DNA of 64,000 nucleotides from Hyphomicrobiales bacterium (GTDB lineage Bacteria; Pseudomonadota; Alphaproteobacteria; Rhizobiales; Rhizobiaceae), in contig JAFKJU010000010.1 in NCBI GenBank assembly GCA_017305935.1, positions 186,001 through 250,000 on the forward strand. The letters are read 5' to 3'. The first letter of the stretch is position 1; the number at the start of each line of letters is the position of its first letter. The notes beneath the pieces are model-generated. The model made no database searches. It saw only the letters and a list, made by a program, of their open reading frames with translations, and was not told the DNA's origin. Of the stretch, positions 9,442-17,841 are shown piece after piece. Position numbers and translations under genes: made by a program.

Positions 9442-11790
9442 ATGGCGATCCGAGTAACGGCGGCACTCCTGGCATTGATCGGCCTCGTGCTGCTGGCCGG
9501 CGGCGGCTGGCTTCTCTCCCTGGGCGGTAGCGCCTATTATCTCCTGGCCGGTCTCGGCTTTCTCATCACCGCAATCCTGCTCTTCCAGAAAAACGCCCAT
9601 GCGCTGAGCGTCTATGCGGTGATCATCGTCGCATCGCTTGCCTGGGCGCTGTGGGAGGTCGGGCTCGATTGGTGGCAGCTTGGCCCGCGCGGCGGCGTCA
9701 TCATCCTGATCGGCATCTGGCTGCTGACGCCCTGGATCCGTGTGCCGCTCGGCTTCGCCAGCCCGACGGGCTATCGCTACGGCGTCCGTGCGACGCCGCT
9801 CGCCATCGCCGTCGTCCTCTCCATCGTCGTCGCCGTCGTATCGATGTTCTTCGATCCTTACGATCAGGCCGGCGAACTGCCGCAACAGCAGGCGGCCGCT
9901 GACCCGGCGTTCGGCGGCAATGTGCCGGCAGGCGAATGGCATCAATATGGCCGCACGCCCTATGGCCAGCGCTATTCGCCGCTCGACCAGATTTCAGTGA
10001 AGAACGTCAAGGATTTGCAGGAGGTCTGGCGGTATCAGACCGGCGACGTCAAACGTCCTGACGACGTCGGCGAAACCACGTACCAGGTGACGCCGTTGAA
10101 GGTCGGCAATTCGCTGTATCTCTGCACGCCGCACAATTGGGCGATTGCGCTGGATGCCGCCACCGGCAAGGAAAAATGGAAATACGACGCCAATGCCGGG
10201 ATGAACCCCGACCGTCAGCACCAGACCTGCCGCGGCGTAAGCTATTACAAGGACGAGGCCGCGACGCCCGGAAGCGCCTGCGCCGAGCGCGTCTACCTGC
10301 CGACCTCGGATGCGCGGCTGATCGCGCTCGATGCCGCGAACGGCCAGGTTTGCACCTCCTTCGCCGACAAGGGCGTACTGCATCTGGAAACCGGTATGAA
10401 ATACAATCCGGCCGGCTATTATTATTCGACCTCGCCGCCCGCAATCGCCGCCGGCAAGATCATCATCGGCGGCGCGGTGAACGACAATTATTCGACCGAG
10501 GAGCAGTCCGGCGTTATCCGCGCCTACGACGTCAATACCGGGCAATTGCTGTGGAACTGGGATTCCGGCAACCCGACCGCGACCGCCCCGCTGAAGCCCG
10601 GCGAGACCTATACGACCAATTCGCCGAACAGCTGGTCGGTCTTCAGCGTCGATGAAGCGCTCGGCCTCGTCTACGTGCCGCTCGGCAACCAGGTGCCAGA
10701 CCAGCTCGGCATGGGCCGCAGCGAGAATGTCGAGAAATATTCCTCTTCGATCGTCGCACTCGACATCAATTCAGGCGCCGATCGCTGGGTGCGCCAGACG
10801 GTTCATCATGACCTCTGGGATATGGACGTTCCGGCGCAGCCGGTGCTGCTCGACATCACCAAGGCGGACAACACCACCGTGCCGGCGCTGGTCGGCGCCA
10901 CCAAGCAGGGCGATATCTACGTGCTCGACCGGCGCACCGGCGAGCCGCTGCTGCCGGTGACCGAGGAGCCGGCGCCGGGCGGCGCCATACCCGAGGATTT
11001 CACCGCCCCGACCCAGCCGACCTCGGCACTCTCCTTCAAGCCGAAGCCGCTGCAGGAAAAGGACATGTGGGGTGTCTCCATGTTCGACCAGATGGCCTGC
11101 CGCATCCGCTTCCACGAGATGATGTACGAGGGGCGCTACACGCCGCCGTCGTTAAAGGGCAGCATCATCTATCCCGGCAACTTCGGCACCTTCAACTGGG
11201 GCAGCGTCGCCGTCGATCCCGAGCGGCAGGTGATGTTCGGCATGCCGACCTATCTCGCCTTCACCTCGCGGCTGGTGCCGCGCGCCGAAGTGCCGCCGAA
11301 GGGGCAGGACGAGAAGGGCAGCGAACAGGGCCTGAACCGCAATGACGGCGCACCCTACGGCGTGTTCATGGGGCCGTTCCTCGGGCCGCTGCAGATCCCC
11401 TGCCAGGCGCCGCCATGGGGCTATGTGGCCGCTGCCGACCTGCGCACCGGCAAGATCGCCTACAAACATCGCAACGGCACCGTCTACGACATGACGCCGC
11501 TGCCCCTGCCCTTCAAGGTCGGCGTGCCCGGCATCGGCGGCCCTATCATCACCAAGGGCGGCGTCGCTTTCCTCGGGGCCGCGGTGGACAATTATCTGCG
11601 CGCCTACGACCTGAACAATGGCAAGGAGCTGTGGAAGGCACGCCTGCCGGCTGGCGGCCAGGCGACGCCGATGACCTACACGACCGACGACGGCCGCCAG
11701 TTCGTGGTCATGGTCGCCGGCGGCCATGGCTCGGTGGGCACGAAACCGGGGGATTACGTTATCGCCTATGCCCTGCCGTCGGGGAAATGA
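9442..11790 (+). CDS. gcd: membrane-bound PQQ-dependent glucose dehydrogenase
   Basis: 782 residues, the full length of the membrane-bound glucose/quinate/shikimate dehydrogenases. The first 140 residues hold about five transmembrane helices that anchor the protein and bind ubiquinone. From about residue 155 (GEWHQYGRTPYGQRYSPLDQI) an eight-bladed propeller follows, with tryptophan-docking motifs such as ALDAATGKEKWKYD and YDLNNGKELWKARL. It oxidises glucose to gluconolactone in the periplasm and passes electrons to quinone. No pqq biosynthesis genes are in the window. The gene stands alone, so quinate or shikimate specificity cannot be excluded. Confidence 0.94.
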   Translation: MAIRVTAALLALIGLVLLAGGGWLLSLGGSAYYLLAGLGFLITAILLFQKNAHALSVYAVIIVASLAWALWEVGLDWWQLGPRGGVIILIGIWLLTPWIRVPLGFASPTGYRYGVRATPLAIAVVLSIVVAVVSMFFDPYDQAGELPQQQAAADPAFGGNVPAGEWHQYGRTPYGQRYSPLDQISVKNVKDLQEVWRYQTGDVKRPDDVGETTYQVTPLKVGNSLYLCTPHNWAIALDAATGKEKWKYDANAGMNPDRQHQTCRGVSYYKDEAATPGSACAERVYLPTSDARLIALDAANGQVCTSFADKGVLHLETGMKYNPAGYYYSTSPPAIAAGKIIIGGAVNDNYSTEEQSGVIRAYDVNTGQLLWNWDSGNPTATAPLKPGETYTTNSPNSWSVFSVDEALGLVYVPLGNQVPDQLGMGRSENVEKYSSSIVALDINSGADRWVRQTVHHDLWDMDVPAQPVLLDITKADNTTVPALVGATKQGDIYVLDRRTGEPLLPVTEEPAPGGAIPEDFTAPTQPTSALSFKPKPLQEKDMWGVSMFDQMACRIRFHEMMYEGRYTPPSLKGSIIYPGNFGTFNWGSVAVDPERQVMFGMPTYLAFTSRLVPRAEVPPKGQDEKGSEQGLNRNDGAPYGVFMGPFLGPLQIPCQAPPWGYVAAADLRTGKIAYKHRNGTVYDMTPLPLPFKVGVPGIGGPIITKGGVAFLGAAVDNYLRAYDLNNGKELWKARLPAGGQATPMTYTTDDGRQFVVMVAGGHGSVGTKPGDYVIAYALPSGK

Positions 11791-11843
11791 GGCGGCTTGC
11801 CGTCAAGCGCCTCGGATTTCGGACGCCTGTGTCCCGCACTCGA

Positions 11844-11949
11844 CGTCATCCTCGGGCTCGTCCCGAGGATCGGCCTCCGCTTTCCAAGCCATCGACGACA
11901 AAGAATTGTCTGGCGTGAGAAGATGCTCGGGGCAAGCCCGAGGATGACG
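11844..11949. repeat. intergenic inverted pair of palindromic repeats (rhizobial mosaic element)
   Basis: A 27-base unit at 11844-11870, itself a hairpin (ATCCTCGGG CTCGT CCCGAGGAT at 11848-11870), is followed by a near-identical copy in inverted orientation at 11923-11949 (CTCGGGGCAAGCCCGAG core). The two are separated by about 52 bases. Units reading CGTCATCCTCGGGCT are common intergenic repeats in rhizobia. The spacer has no gene. Confidence 0.75.
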
Positions 11950-11981
11950 ATGGAGACGGGTGAAGAATTGTCACAAAACGA

Positions 11982-12009
11982 AAACGCCGGGCGGATCCGC
12001 CCGGCGTTT
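11982..12009. terminator. bidirectional terminator between gcd and the exported protein gene
   Basis: A perfect 28-base palindrome centred on GGATCC, with a CGCCGGGCGG stem. On the minus strand it is followed by a T-rich run (TTTTCGTTTT), so it terminates the leftward gene ending at 12038 and possibly gcd. Confidence 0.75.
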
Positions 12010-12037
12010 GCTTTGATGAATATTTGCTGAAAACCGC

Positions 12038-12496
12038 TCAGCCGCCTGCCTTGATGGCTGCGGTGCAGAGGCTCCAGTAGCCGCCGCCCTTCTGGATCCA
12101 TTTCAGATCGTTGAGCGTGCCGGCCTCCTTGTTGGCGCGGTAGGAATCGACGCAAGTGTGCAGGCGACCCTTGCCGGGGGTTTCGCTGGCATATTTCTTG
12201 TCGACGGCCTTGGGGAAGGTCACGCCCTTGGGCGCCTTCATCGTCGGTTTGGCCGGCTCCTTGTTATCGGCGGTCGCCGTGATATCCTTTTCGTCGGCGG
12301 CATCGGCTGCGGCGGCGTCGGCGCCGCAGAACTTTGCGCGGAAGTCGTTCCACTTGACATCCTTGGCGCTGCCATCGGCCTTGGCGGCCTTATACTTTGC
12401 GCTGCATTCCTTCATGGTCAGCGCCGAGGCCGGCGCCGTGAAGGCCAGCGTGGCGAAAAGCGCACCGGTGACGGCAAAGATCAGTTTCTTGGACAT
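12038..12496 (-). CDS. exported protein with two cysteine-flanked repeats, unknown function
   Basis: 152 residues. A signal peptide (MSKKLIFAVTGALFATLAFT, cleavage near ASA) is followed by two related segments: one from ECSAKYKAAKADG to FRAKFC, and one from TCVDSYRANKEAG to YWSLC. Each is framed by two cysteines with a DVKW or DLKW centre, resembling PsiF-type repeats. The 50-residue linker is rich in Ala, Asp and Lys. Likely periplasmic with one disulfide per repeat. It shares its strand with the YidB-like gene 42 bases upstream. Confidence 0.8.
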   Translation of the reverse strand: MSKKLIFAVTGALFATLAFTAPASALTMKECSAKYKAAKADGSAKDVKWNDFRAKFCGADAAAADAADEKDITATADNKEPAKPTMKAPKGVTFPKAVDKKYASETPGKGRLHTCVDSYRANKEAGTLNDLKWIQKGGGYWSLCTAAIKAGG

Positions 12497-12537
12497 GGCA
12501 TGCCTCTGTGGGGGTGGGAAAATGCTGGGAGGGAACG

Positions 12538-12888
12538 TCAGGAGGACGGCAGAACGCCATCCGGGCTGGCCTGATCGACGGCCTGCGGAAGATGCTGCGC
12601 CAAGAGCGGCGCGAGCTGGTCAATATCGATGCCGAACCTCTGCGCGATCTGCTGAAGCTGCTCGGACGAAAGGGCACTTTTGATCTGCTCGGCCGAAATC
12701 GGCATGTTGGAGCCGGTGCCAATCCAGGATTTTACCTGATCGCCAAGCCCTGCCTGCTCAAGCTGGGCAAGAATGCCGTTCATACCGCCGACATTGTTGA
12801 AAATCTGCCCCGCCACCGCGAGGAAATCAACCTGCTTGCCGCTCATCACGTCGCCAAGCACATTTCCCAGTCCGTCGAGCAATCCCAT
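12538..12888 (-). CDS. YidB-family (DUF937) protein
   Basis: 116 residues beginning MGLLDGLGNVLGDVMSG, with alternating Gly/Leu-rich helices and the segment SWIGTGSNMPISAEQIKSAL, the recognisable core of YidB-like proteins. No signal peptide. The function of the family is unknown. It precedes the exported-repeat gene on the same strand. Confidence 0.85.
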   Translation of the reverse strand: MGLLDGLGNVLGDVMSGKQVDFLAVAGQIFNNVGGMNGILAQLEQAGLGDQVKSWIGTGSNMPISAEQIKSALSSEQLQQIAQRFGIDIDQLAPLLAQHLPQAVDQASPDGVLPSS

Positions 12889-13044
12889 CGGTCTCTCCGA
12901 TTCCCGGCTGCGGTATTGGCAATATTATAACGCCAGGACCTGCCGCTGTCATCAGCCAAACGCCGCGAGGCCGGCCGCCGCGCAAGAAAATAATCGTCCG
13001 CGCCATTCGCACAGTTGCCTGGCGTCCATACGCTAAGTATTTAT

Positions 13045-13056
13045 CTTGTCGACAAA
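13045..13056. promoter_or_regulatory. GntR operator copy upstream of its own gene
   Basis: CTTGTCGACAAA matches 11 of 12 bases of the perfect palindrome at 13786-13797 and ends about 20 bases before the GntR start codon. It fits autoregulation; binding is inferred. Confidence 0.55.
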
Positions 13057-13075
13057 GCAGGGAGAATTCAACCGC

Positions 13076-13771
13076 ATGGACGACAACGCAGTTCCCGAAC
13101 GCAAGCGCGGCTCCGGCGTCAAGATGGTCTACGACCTCTTGCGCGACGAGATCCTCGACCTGAAGCTTGCCCCCGGCAGCCCGATCGACGAGGTGCAACT
13201 GGCCGATCGCTTCAAGATGTCGCGCACTCCGATCCGCGAAGCGCTGGTGCGCCTTGCCGGCGAAGGCCTGATCGAGACGCTGCCGAACCGCTCGACCATG
13301 GTCTCGAACATCGATTTCCTCAACCTGCACACCTTCTTCGATGCGCTGGTCCTGATGTATCGTGTCACGACGCGGCTGGCGGCGCAATATCACCGCCCCG
13401 AGGATCTGGCGACGATCCGCACCTACCACGAGGAGTATGCGGCCGCGGTGAAGGCGCAGGATGCGCTGGCGATGATCGCCACCAACGCCGCTTTTCATTC
13501 TGCCATCGCCGATGCAGGGCGCAACCCCTATTTCTCCAGCCTGTTCCGCCGACTGCTGGACGAAGGGCGACGCATCCTGCGGCTCTACTACCAGTCCTAT
13601 GAGGACCAGTTGCCGCAACGTTTCGTCGACGAGCACCAGGAGATGATCGACGTTATCGCCGCCCGCGACGTCGAGGCCGCAGACCGCATCGGCCGCGAAC
13701 ACGCGGAACAGATCGTCGCGCAGGTGCAGCGGCTTTTCACCCGCAACGAACGCCTCGATATTCAGCTTTGA
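13076..13771 (+). CDS. GntR family (FCD) regulator of the hydroxyproline genes
   Basis: 231 residues: an N-terminal winged helix (VYDLLRDEILDLKLAPGSPI ... MSRTPIREALVRLAGEGLIE, residues about 15-75) and an all-helical FCD effector domain with the metal/ligand positions around RTYHEEYA, FHSAIADAGRNPY and DEHQEMIDVI. The start is the ATG at 13076, preceded by GGGAG; an upstream TTG in frame is less likely. It stands before the DapA-like deaminase gene, with CTTGTCGACAAG-type sites upstream of both. The position mirrors the GntR regulators of rhizobial hydroxyproline (hyp) clusters. Confidence 0.92.
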   Translation: MDDNAVPERKRGSGVKMVYDLLRDEILDLKLAPGSPIDEVQLADRFKMSRTPIREALVRLAGEGLIETLPNRSTMVSNIDFLNLHTFFDALVLMYRVTTRLAAQYHRPEDLATIRTYHEEYAAAVKAQDALAMIATNAAFHSAIADAGRNPYFSSLFRRLLDEGRRILRLYYQSYEDQLPQRFVDEHQEMIDVIAARDVEAADRIGREHAEQIVAQVQRLFTRNERLDIQL

Positions 13772-13780
13772 GTTTTTGTA

Positions 13781-13802
13781 TTTTTCTTGTCGACAAGAAA
13801 AA
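13781..13802. promoter_or_regulatory. perfect palindromic operator upstream of the DapA-like gene
   Basis: CTTGTCGACAAG at 13786-13797 is flanked by five T on the left and five A on the right, giving a 22-base perfect dyad. It sits between the GntR gene and the deaminase gene at 13889, about 87 bases before its start. A near copy stands upstream of the GntR gene itself. The 8-base half TCGACAAG recurs at 17855-17862 in the KGSA-dehydrogenase promoter region. Confidence 0.65.
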
Positions 13803-13888
13803 TTCTATGTGTATTATAAAAATCAAGGACGCCGCCTGACGATCGTTCGGGACCGCGCCACCAGCCACACCAGATTGAGGAGCTAGAC

Positions 13889-14851
13889 ATGAAGGCCCAG
13901 ATTTTCTCCGGCGTTATCCCGGCCCTGATGACCCCCTGCAAGGCAGACCGTACCCCCGATTTCGATGCGCTGGTGCGCAAGGGCAAGGAGCTGATCGAGA
14001 AGGGCATGTCTGCCGTCGTCTATTGCGGCTCGATGGGTGACTGGCCGCTGCTGACCGACGAACAGCGCATGGAAGGCGTCGAGCGCCTGGTCAAGGCCGG
14101 CGTTCCGGTCATCGTCGGCACCGGCGCCGTCAACACCGCTTCGGCCGTTGCCCACGCCGCCCATGCCGCCAAGGTCGGCGCGCAGGGCCTGATGGTCATC
14201 CCGCGCGTCCTGTCGCGCGGCTCGGTCGTCGCCGCCCAGAAGAACCACTTCAAGGCGATCCTCTCGGCCGCGCCGAACATTCCGGCCGTCATCTACAACA
14301 GCCCGTATTACGGATTCGCCACCCGCGCCGACCTGTTCTTCGCCCTGCGCGCCGAGCATCCGAACCTCGTCGGCTTCAAGGAATTCGGCGGCGCCGCCGA
14401 CATGCGTTATGCGGCCGAGAACATCACCAGCCGCGACGATGACGTCACCTTGATGATCGGCGTCGATACCTGCGTCTTCACCGGCTTCGTCGATTGCGGC
14501 GCCGTCGGCGCGATCACCGGCATCGGCTGCGTGCTGCCGAAGGAAGTCATCCACATGTGCAACCTCGCCAAGGCGGCCGCCAAGGGCGACCCGGATGCCC
14601 GCGCCCGCGCGCTGGAACTGGAATCGGCGCTCGCCGTGCTCTCCTCCTTTGACGAAGGCCCGGATCTTGTCCTGTTCTTCAAGCACATGATGGTGCTGAA
14701 GGGTGACAAGGAATACACGCTGCACTTCAACGAAACCGATGCGCTCACCGACAGCCAGCGTGGCTATGTCGAAACCCAGCTCAAGCTGTTCGATACCTGG
14801 TACGAGCAGTGGAGCAAGCTGCCGGGCGCCGTGCAGTCCTGCAAGCCCTGA
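13889..14851 (+). CDS. DapA-family lyase, probable pyrroline-4-hydroxy-2-carboxylate deaminase
   Basis: 320 residues of the dihydrodipicolinate synthase/N-acetylneuraminate lyase fold. The Schiff-base lysine is seen in LVGFKEFGGAAD and the catalytic Tyr in VIYNSPYYGFATRADL; GCGSMGDWPLL-type substrate-loop residues are present (YCGSMGDW). Members of this branch in hydroxyproline clusters deaminate delta-1-pyrroline-4-hydroxy-2-carboxylate to 2-oxoglutarate semialdehyde. The neighbouring KGSA dehydrogenase, aconitase X, Ldh2 reductase and amino-acid importer support that role over lysine synthesis. A clear terminator follows. Confidence 0.88.
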   Translation: MKAQIFSGVIPALMTPCKADRTPDFDALVRKGKELIEKGMSAVVYCGSMGDWPLLTDEQRMEGVERLVKAGVPVIVGTGAVNTASAVAHAAHAAKVGAQGLMVIPRVLSRGSVVAAQKNHFKAILSAAPNIPAVIYNSPYYGFATRADLFFALRAEHPNLVGFKEFGGAADMRYAAENITSRDDDVTLMIGVDTCVFTGFVDCGAVGAITGIGCVLPKEVIHMCNLAKAAAKGDPDARARALELESALAVLSSFDEGPDLVLFFKHMMVLKGDKEYTLHFNETDALTDSQRGYVETQLKLFDTWYEQWSKLPGAVQSCKP

Positions 14852-14883
14852 TCGGCCCGGCCTAAGGACAATTCGCACATCAC

Positions 14884-14912
14884 AAAAGGCCCTCCGCAAG
14901 GAAGGGCCTTTT
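14884..14912 (+). terminator. terminator after the DapA-like gene
   Basis: AAAAGGCCCT at 14884-14893 pairs with AGGGCCTTTT at 14903-14912 around a nine-base loop; the T run closes the stem. Confidence 0.8.
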
Positions 14913-14990
14913 GCCTGCCGCATGCCCGGTGGAGGCGGCCGGGACGGAGACCCGGAAGCTGGAGCACTTCCGGATCCCGCGAGCAAGGAC

Positions 14991-15281
14991 TTAGTGGCGT
15001 TTCGACTTCTTGCAGCCGCAATCGCTGCCGCCGTTGGTATTGAGAATGCCGTTGCCGTTGAGGACGCCGTTCAGCGTGCCATTGAGGTTTCCGGTGAGGA
15101 CACCGACGCCGTTGAGAATATTGTTACCGTTGTTGCCGCTGAGGACCGGGCCCAGGCCGATGCTCGGGGCAACGGTGATGTTGCCGTTCTGGCCGCCGAT
15201 GCCGAGCAGACCGGCGGACGCATGGCCGGCGCCGGCGAAGGCGACGAGGGCAGCGATGCAGATGGCTTTGGTCTTGATCAT
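14991..15281 (-). CDS. exported Gly/Asn-rich repeat protein, unknown function
   Basis: 96 residues. A signal peptide (MIKTKAICIAALVAFAGAGHASA) leads a mature part almost wholly built of Asn, Gly, Leu and Val: repeated NG-V/T-L units such as LTGNLNGTLNGVLNGNG, ending in a short SDCGCKKSKRH tail with two cysteines and a basic end. AAGGAGAG precedes the ATG at 15279-15281. The periodic NG pattern suggests a short beta-helix or beta-solenoid, or an aggregating surface peptide. I do not recognise a family. It is divergent from the outer-membrane protein gene at 15530. Confidence 0.8.
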   Translation of the reverse strand: MIKTKAICIAALVAFAGAGHASAGLLGIGGQNGNITVAPSIGLGPVLSGNNGNNILNGVGVLTGNLNGTLNGVLNGNGILNTNGGSDCGCKKSKRH

Positions 15282-15377
15282 GATCTCTCTCCTTGTGGTT
15301 GAGCGCCTCAGTGCGCACAATCAGAAGTAATATATCGAGCCATTTCTGCAACCGGAAAGCCCAACTATAGCAAATAG

Positions 15378-15484
15378 TTAACCATAACATCTACAATTTT
15401 AGCGATAGAACGGCACCCGCATCCAGAAATAGAACGAGCCGACAACGTCCCTTGTTTTTCTACCATAGGAAGAAAATTAACCAT
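15378..15484. promoter_or_regulatory. two TTAACCAT octamers in the divergent promoter
   Basis: TTAACCAT occurs at 15378-15385 and 15477-15484 in the AT-rich gap between the Gly/Asn-rich protein gene and the outer-membrane protein gene. TTAACCAT is known as a CtrA half-site form in alphaproteobacteria. Occupancy by CtrA is a guess from the motif alone. Confidence 0.35.
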
Positions 15485-15529
15485 GTAAGCCCATGATCGC
15501 GCATCGTTGGAAGCAATGGGACGGGCGCG

Positions 15530-16696
15530 ATGCGTTATCTTGGCGGGGTGATATCGGCGGTTCTGGCGCTCACAAGCCACGATCCGGCTTTCGGCGATTC
15601 AACCGTGGATTACAGTGCCGGCATCGGCCGAAGCTCGAACATTTTTCAGGACACGAGCGAACTTCCGGCAAGTTTCAGCGAAAGCCGGCTCGGCCTGCGC
15701 GGCAGTCTCGACCTGGAAAGCTCGCATCTGACCTACCGGCTGGCGGCGGGCGCACGGCGCGTCGGCGCCTATCGTTTCGCCGACCGCAAGAGCGTCGGCG
15801 GCGAGGTCGGTTATGCCATTGATCTTTCGCCGGCCGCAAAACTGACGCTCAAGGCAGGCGTCGAGGCCCAGCGCGACGGCGACCTGTTCCTTGCGCTGCC
15901 CGGCACGCTGATCGGTTACAGCAAGACCGATCTTGCCGCCAATGCCAGCGCCGGGCTCAGTATCGAGCACAATGGCGGCCGCAGCCACCTGACGGCAAGC
16001 CTCGCCGGCCTGCAGCATGGCAAGGCGCATTTCACCCTGCCCGGCCTCAACCCCACCCGCCTCGACGCCGACAACGCGCTGCTCGACCTGACGGGGGGCC
16101 ATATCCGGCCGCTGTTCGGCGGCGAGGCGGGCCTTACCCTGCAATATCGCGACAATCAGGTGCCGGAGGAGGACCGGGAAACGCTGGAAAGCTTTCCGGC
16201 GCGAGCGCTGCGCGGCTCCGTCGCCTACGGAAGGCGCTTCGGAGACAGCGTGACGATGTTGGCGGAGCTTGGCCTCATCCATGTCGACAGCCCCTATCTC
16301 GGCGACCGCGTCCGCCGCTTTCGACCCTATATGAAGGGGCAACTTGCCTGGCAACCGCAGGACGGGCTGACGCTCACCGCCAGGCTGGCGCAGGATATCC
16401 GCCTTGCCGATATAGACGATCCCCTTGGCGAGGATGTGCGCACACTCGGCCTGTCGGTGGAAAAGGCGCTGACGGATCGCCTCAAGATCGGCTTTGGTTA
16501 CGGGCAGGACTACAGCGACTGGCTGTACTACGATTACCGCACCCGCACCCATGCCCTGTCAGCCTCGATGACCGTCGGCATCAACCAGCGCCATGCCTTC
16601 GTTCTTGATTTCAGCCGGTTGCTGCGCCGCGAGAGTGATCCTGACGAGAATTTCTCGACCAGTGTCGTCGCCGCCCGGATCACCGGGGCTTTCTGA
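15530..16696 (+). CDS. predicted outer-membrane beta-barrel protein, unknown function
   Basis: 388 residues. A signal-like N-terminus (VISAVLALTSHDPAFG) is followed by alternating hydrophobic/polar strands throughout (SRLGLRGSLDLESSHLTYRLAAG, KLTLKAGVEAQRDGD, ALSASMTVGINQRHAFVLDFSRLL). The chain ends in Phe (VAARITGAF), the C-terminal signature of outer-membrane barrels. No enzyme motif is visible. Size and sequence suggest a barrel of roughly 16-18 strands. It lies inside the hydroxyproline island but points away from it functionally. Confidence 0.8.
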   Translation: MRYLGGVISAVLALTSHDPAFGDSTVDYSAGIGRSSNIFQDTSELPASFSESRLGLRGSLDLESSHLTYRLAAGARRVGAYRFADRKSVGGEVGYAIDLSPAAKLTLKAGVEAQRDGDLFLALPGTLIGYSKTDLAANASAGLSIEHNGGRSHLTASLAGLQHGKAHFTLPGLNPTRLDADNALLDLTGGHIRPLFGGEAGLTLQYRDNQVPEEDRETLESFPARALRGSVAYGRRFGDSVTMLAELGLIHVDSPYLGDRVRRFRPYMKGQLAWQPQDGLTLTARLAQDIRLADIDDPLGEDVRTLGLSVEKALTDRLKIGFGYGQDYSDWLYYDYRTRTHALSASMTVGINQRHAFVLDFSRLLRRESDPDENFSTSVVAARITGAF

Positions 16697-16697
16697 T

Positions 16698-16731
16698 CGA
16701 GATGCGCGGCGGGCTTGCCCCGCGCATCTCG
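16698..16731. terminator. bidirectional terminator between the barrel gene and the reductase gene
   Basis: CGAGATGCGCGG at 16698-16709 pairs with CCGCGCATCTCG at 16720-16731. It stands between two convergent genes ending at 16696 and 16739. Confidence 0.7.
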
Positions 16732-16738
16732 AAAAGCA

Positions 16739-17779
16739 TCAGAGCGCGACGGCGTCGAGACCCTGGTCGAGAAGGCGATCGAGTTGCCCGATCTCGGCCG
16801 CGGTGAGCGCGATGCCCTCCGCCTTCGATTTTGTCCGCGCGGCAAAGCGGCGCTGCGAAGGCAGGCGCGCGCCCTGGCCGACGATGGTCTCGAACAGCAC
16901 TTCGGCCCGCGCGAAGGGATCGCCGGGGCGGCCCTTCGAAAACGCTTCCGGCGAGAAAGCGAGGATCAGCTCGCCATGGAAGGGCGCGAGCGTCGTCGTG
17001 CCGAGGTAATCGAGCACTTCCGGGCTGGTCAGGTCGCCGATCATGATGCCGGCCAGAAGTTCGATCATCGTGCCGATCGCCGAACCCTTGTGACCGCCGA
17101 AGGGCAGCATGGCGCCGGCCAGCGCCGCTTCCGGATCGGTGGTCGGGTTGCCCTCGGCATCGATCGCCCAGCCCGGCGGTAATTGCTTGCCGGCGCGGCG
17201 ATGCAGCTCGATCTCGCCGCGCGCGGCAACCGAGGTGGCGAAATCGAAGACGTAGGGAGCGCCGGTCTTGCGCGGCCAGCCGAAGGCGAAGGGGTTGGTG
17301 CCGAGCAGCGGCTTGTTGCCGCCTGTCGGCGCGACCGTGGCATAGCTGGGGCACATGACCATCGCCGCCAGCCCCTGGTCGGTGATCGCCTCGACTTCCG
17401 GCCACAGCGCCGAGAAATGGGTGCAGTCATTGATGACCAACGCGGCAAGGCCGAGTTTGCGGGCACGCTCGGCCAGCACCGGCACGCCGAGTTCGAAGGC
17501 CGGATTGGCAAATCCACCTTTTGCGTCCACCTTGACGATCGCCGAACCCTCGGTTTCCAGCAATTGCGGAATGGCGTCCGGCTTCACCTTGCCGGCCTTG
17601 ACGGTGCGCAACGCGCCCTCGATGCGGTAAACGCCGTGCGACTTGCAGGCATCGCGTTCTCCGGCGACGATGACCCGTGCCAGCGCGCCCGCCTGCACAT
17701 CGTTCAGCCCGCCTTTGCGAAAGATCGCGGCGACGCGCTCTTCCAAAGCGGCGACGGTCAGAATAGTGGTGTCGGTCAT
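16739..17779 (-). CDS. Ldh2/malate dehydrogenase-family reductase, probable pyrroline-2-carboxylate reductase
   Basis: 346 residues of the non-Rossmann malate/L-lactate dehydrogenase family (YlbC/YiaK type). Visible markers are ERDACKSHGVYRI near residue 50, VINDCTHFSALWPEVE near 120 and GGNKPLLGTNPFAFGWP around 155. Homologues in hydroxyproline clusters reduce delta-1-pyrroline-2-carboxylate to L-proline, the step that follows cis-3-hydroxyproline dehydration by aconitase X. That enzyme is encoded at 23818, so I favour this role. GGGAGAGA precedes the start. It is divergent from the KGSA dehydrogenase gene and shares its control region. Confidence 0.88.
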   Translation of the reverse strand: MTDTTILTVAALEERVAAIFRKGGLNDVQAGALARVIVAGERDACKSHGVYRIEGALRTVKAGKVKPDAIPQLLETEGSAIVKVDAKGGFANPAFELGVPVLAERARKLGLAALVINDCTHFSALWPEVEAITDQGLAAMVMCPSYATVAPTGGNKPLLGTNPFAFGWPRKTGAPYVFDFATSVAARGEIELHRRAGKQLPPGWAIDAEGNPTTDPEAALAGAMLPFGGHKGSAIGTMIELLAGIMIGDLTSPEVLDYLGTTTLAPFHGELILAFSPEAFSKGRPGDPFARAEVLFETIVGQGARLPSQRRFAARTKSKAEGIALTAAEIGQLDRLLDQGLDAVAL

Positions 17780-17841
17780 CGTCTATCTCTCCCTGCTGGG
17801 GCCGAACGGCATGGTAGGCGGTTGAAGTCCTGCATACATAG

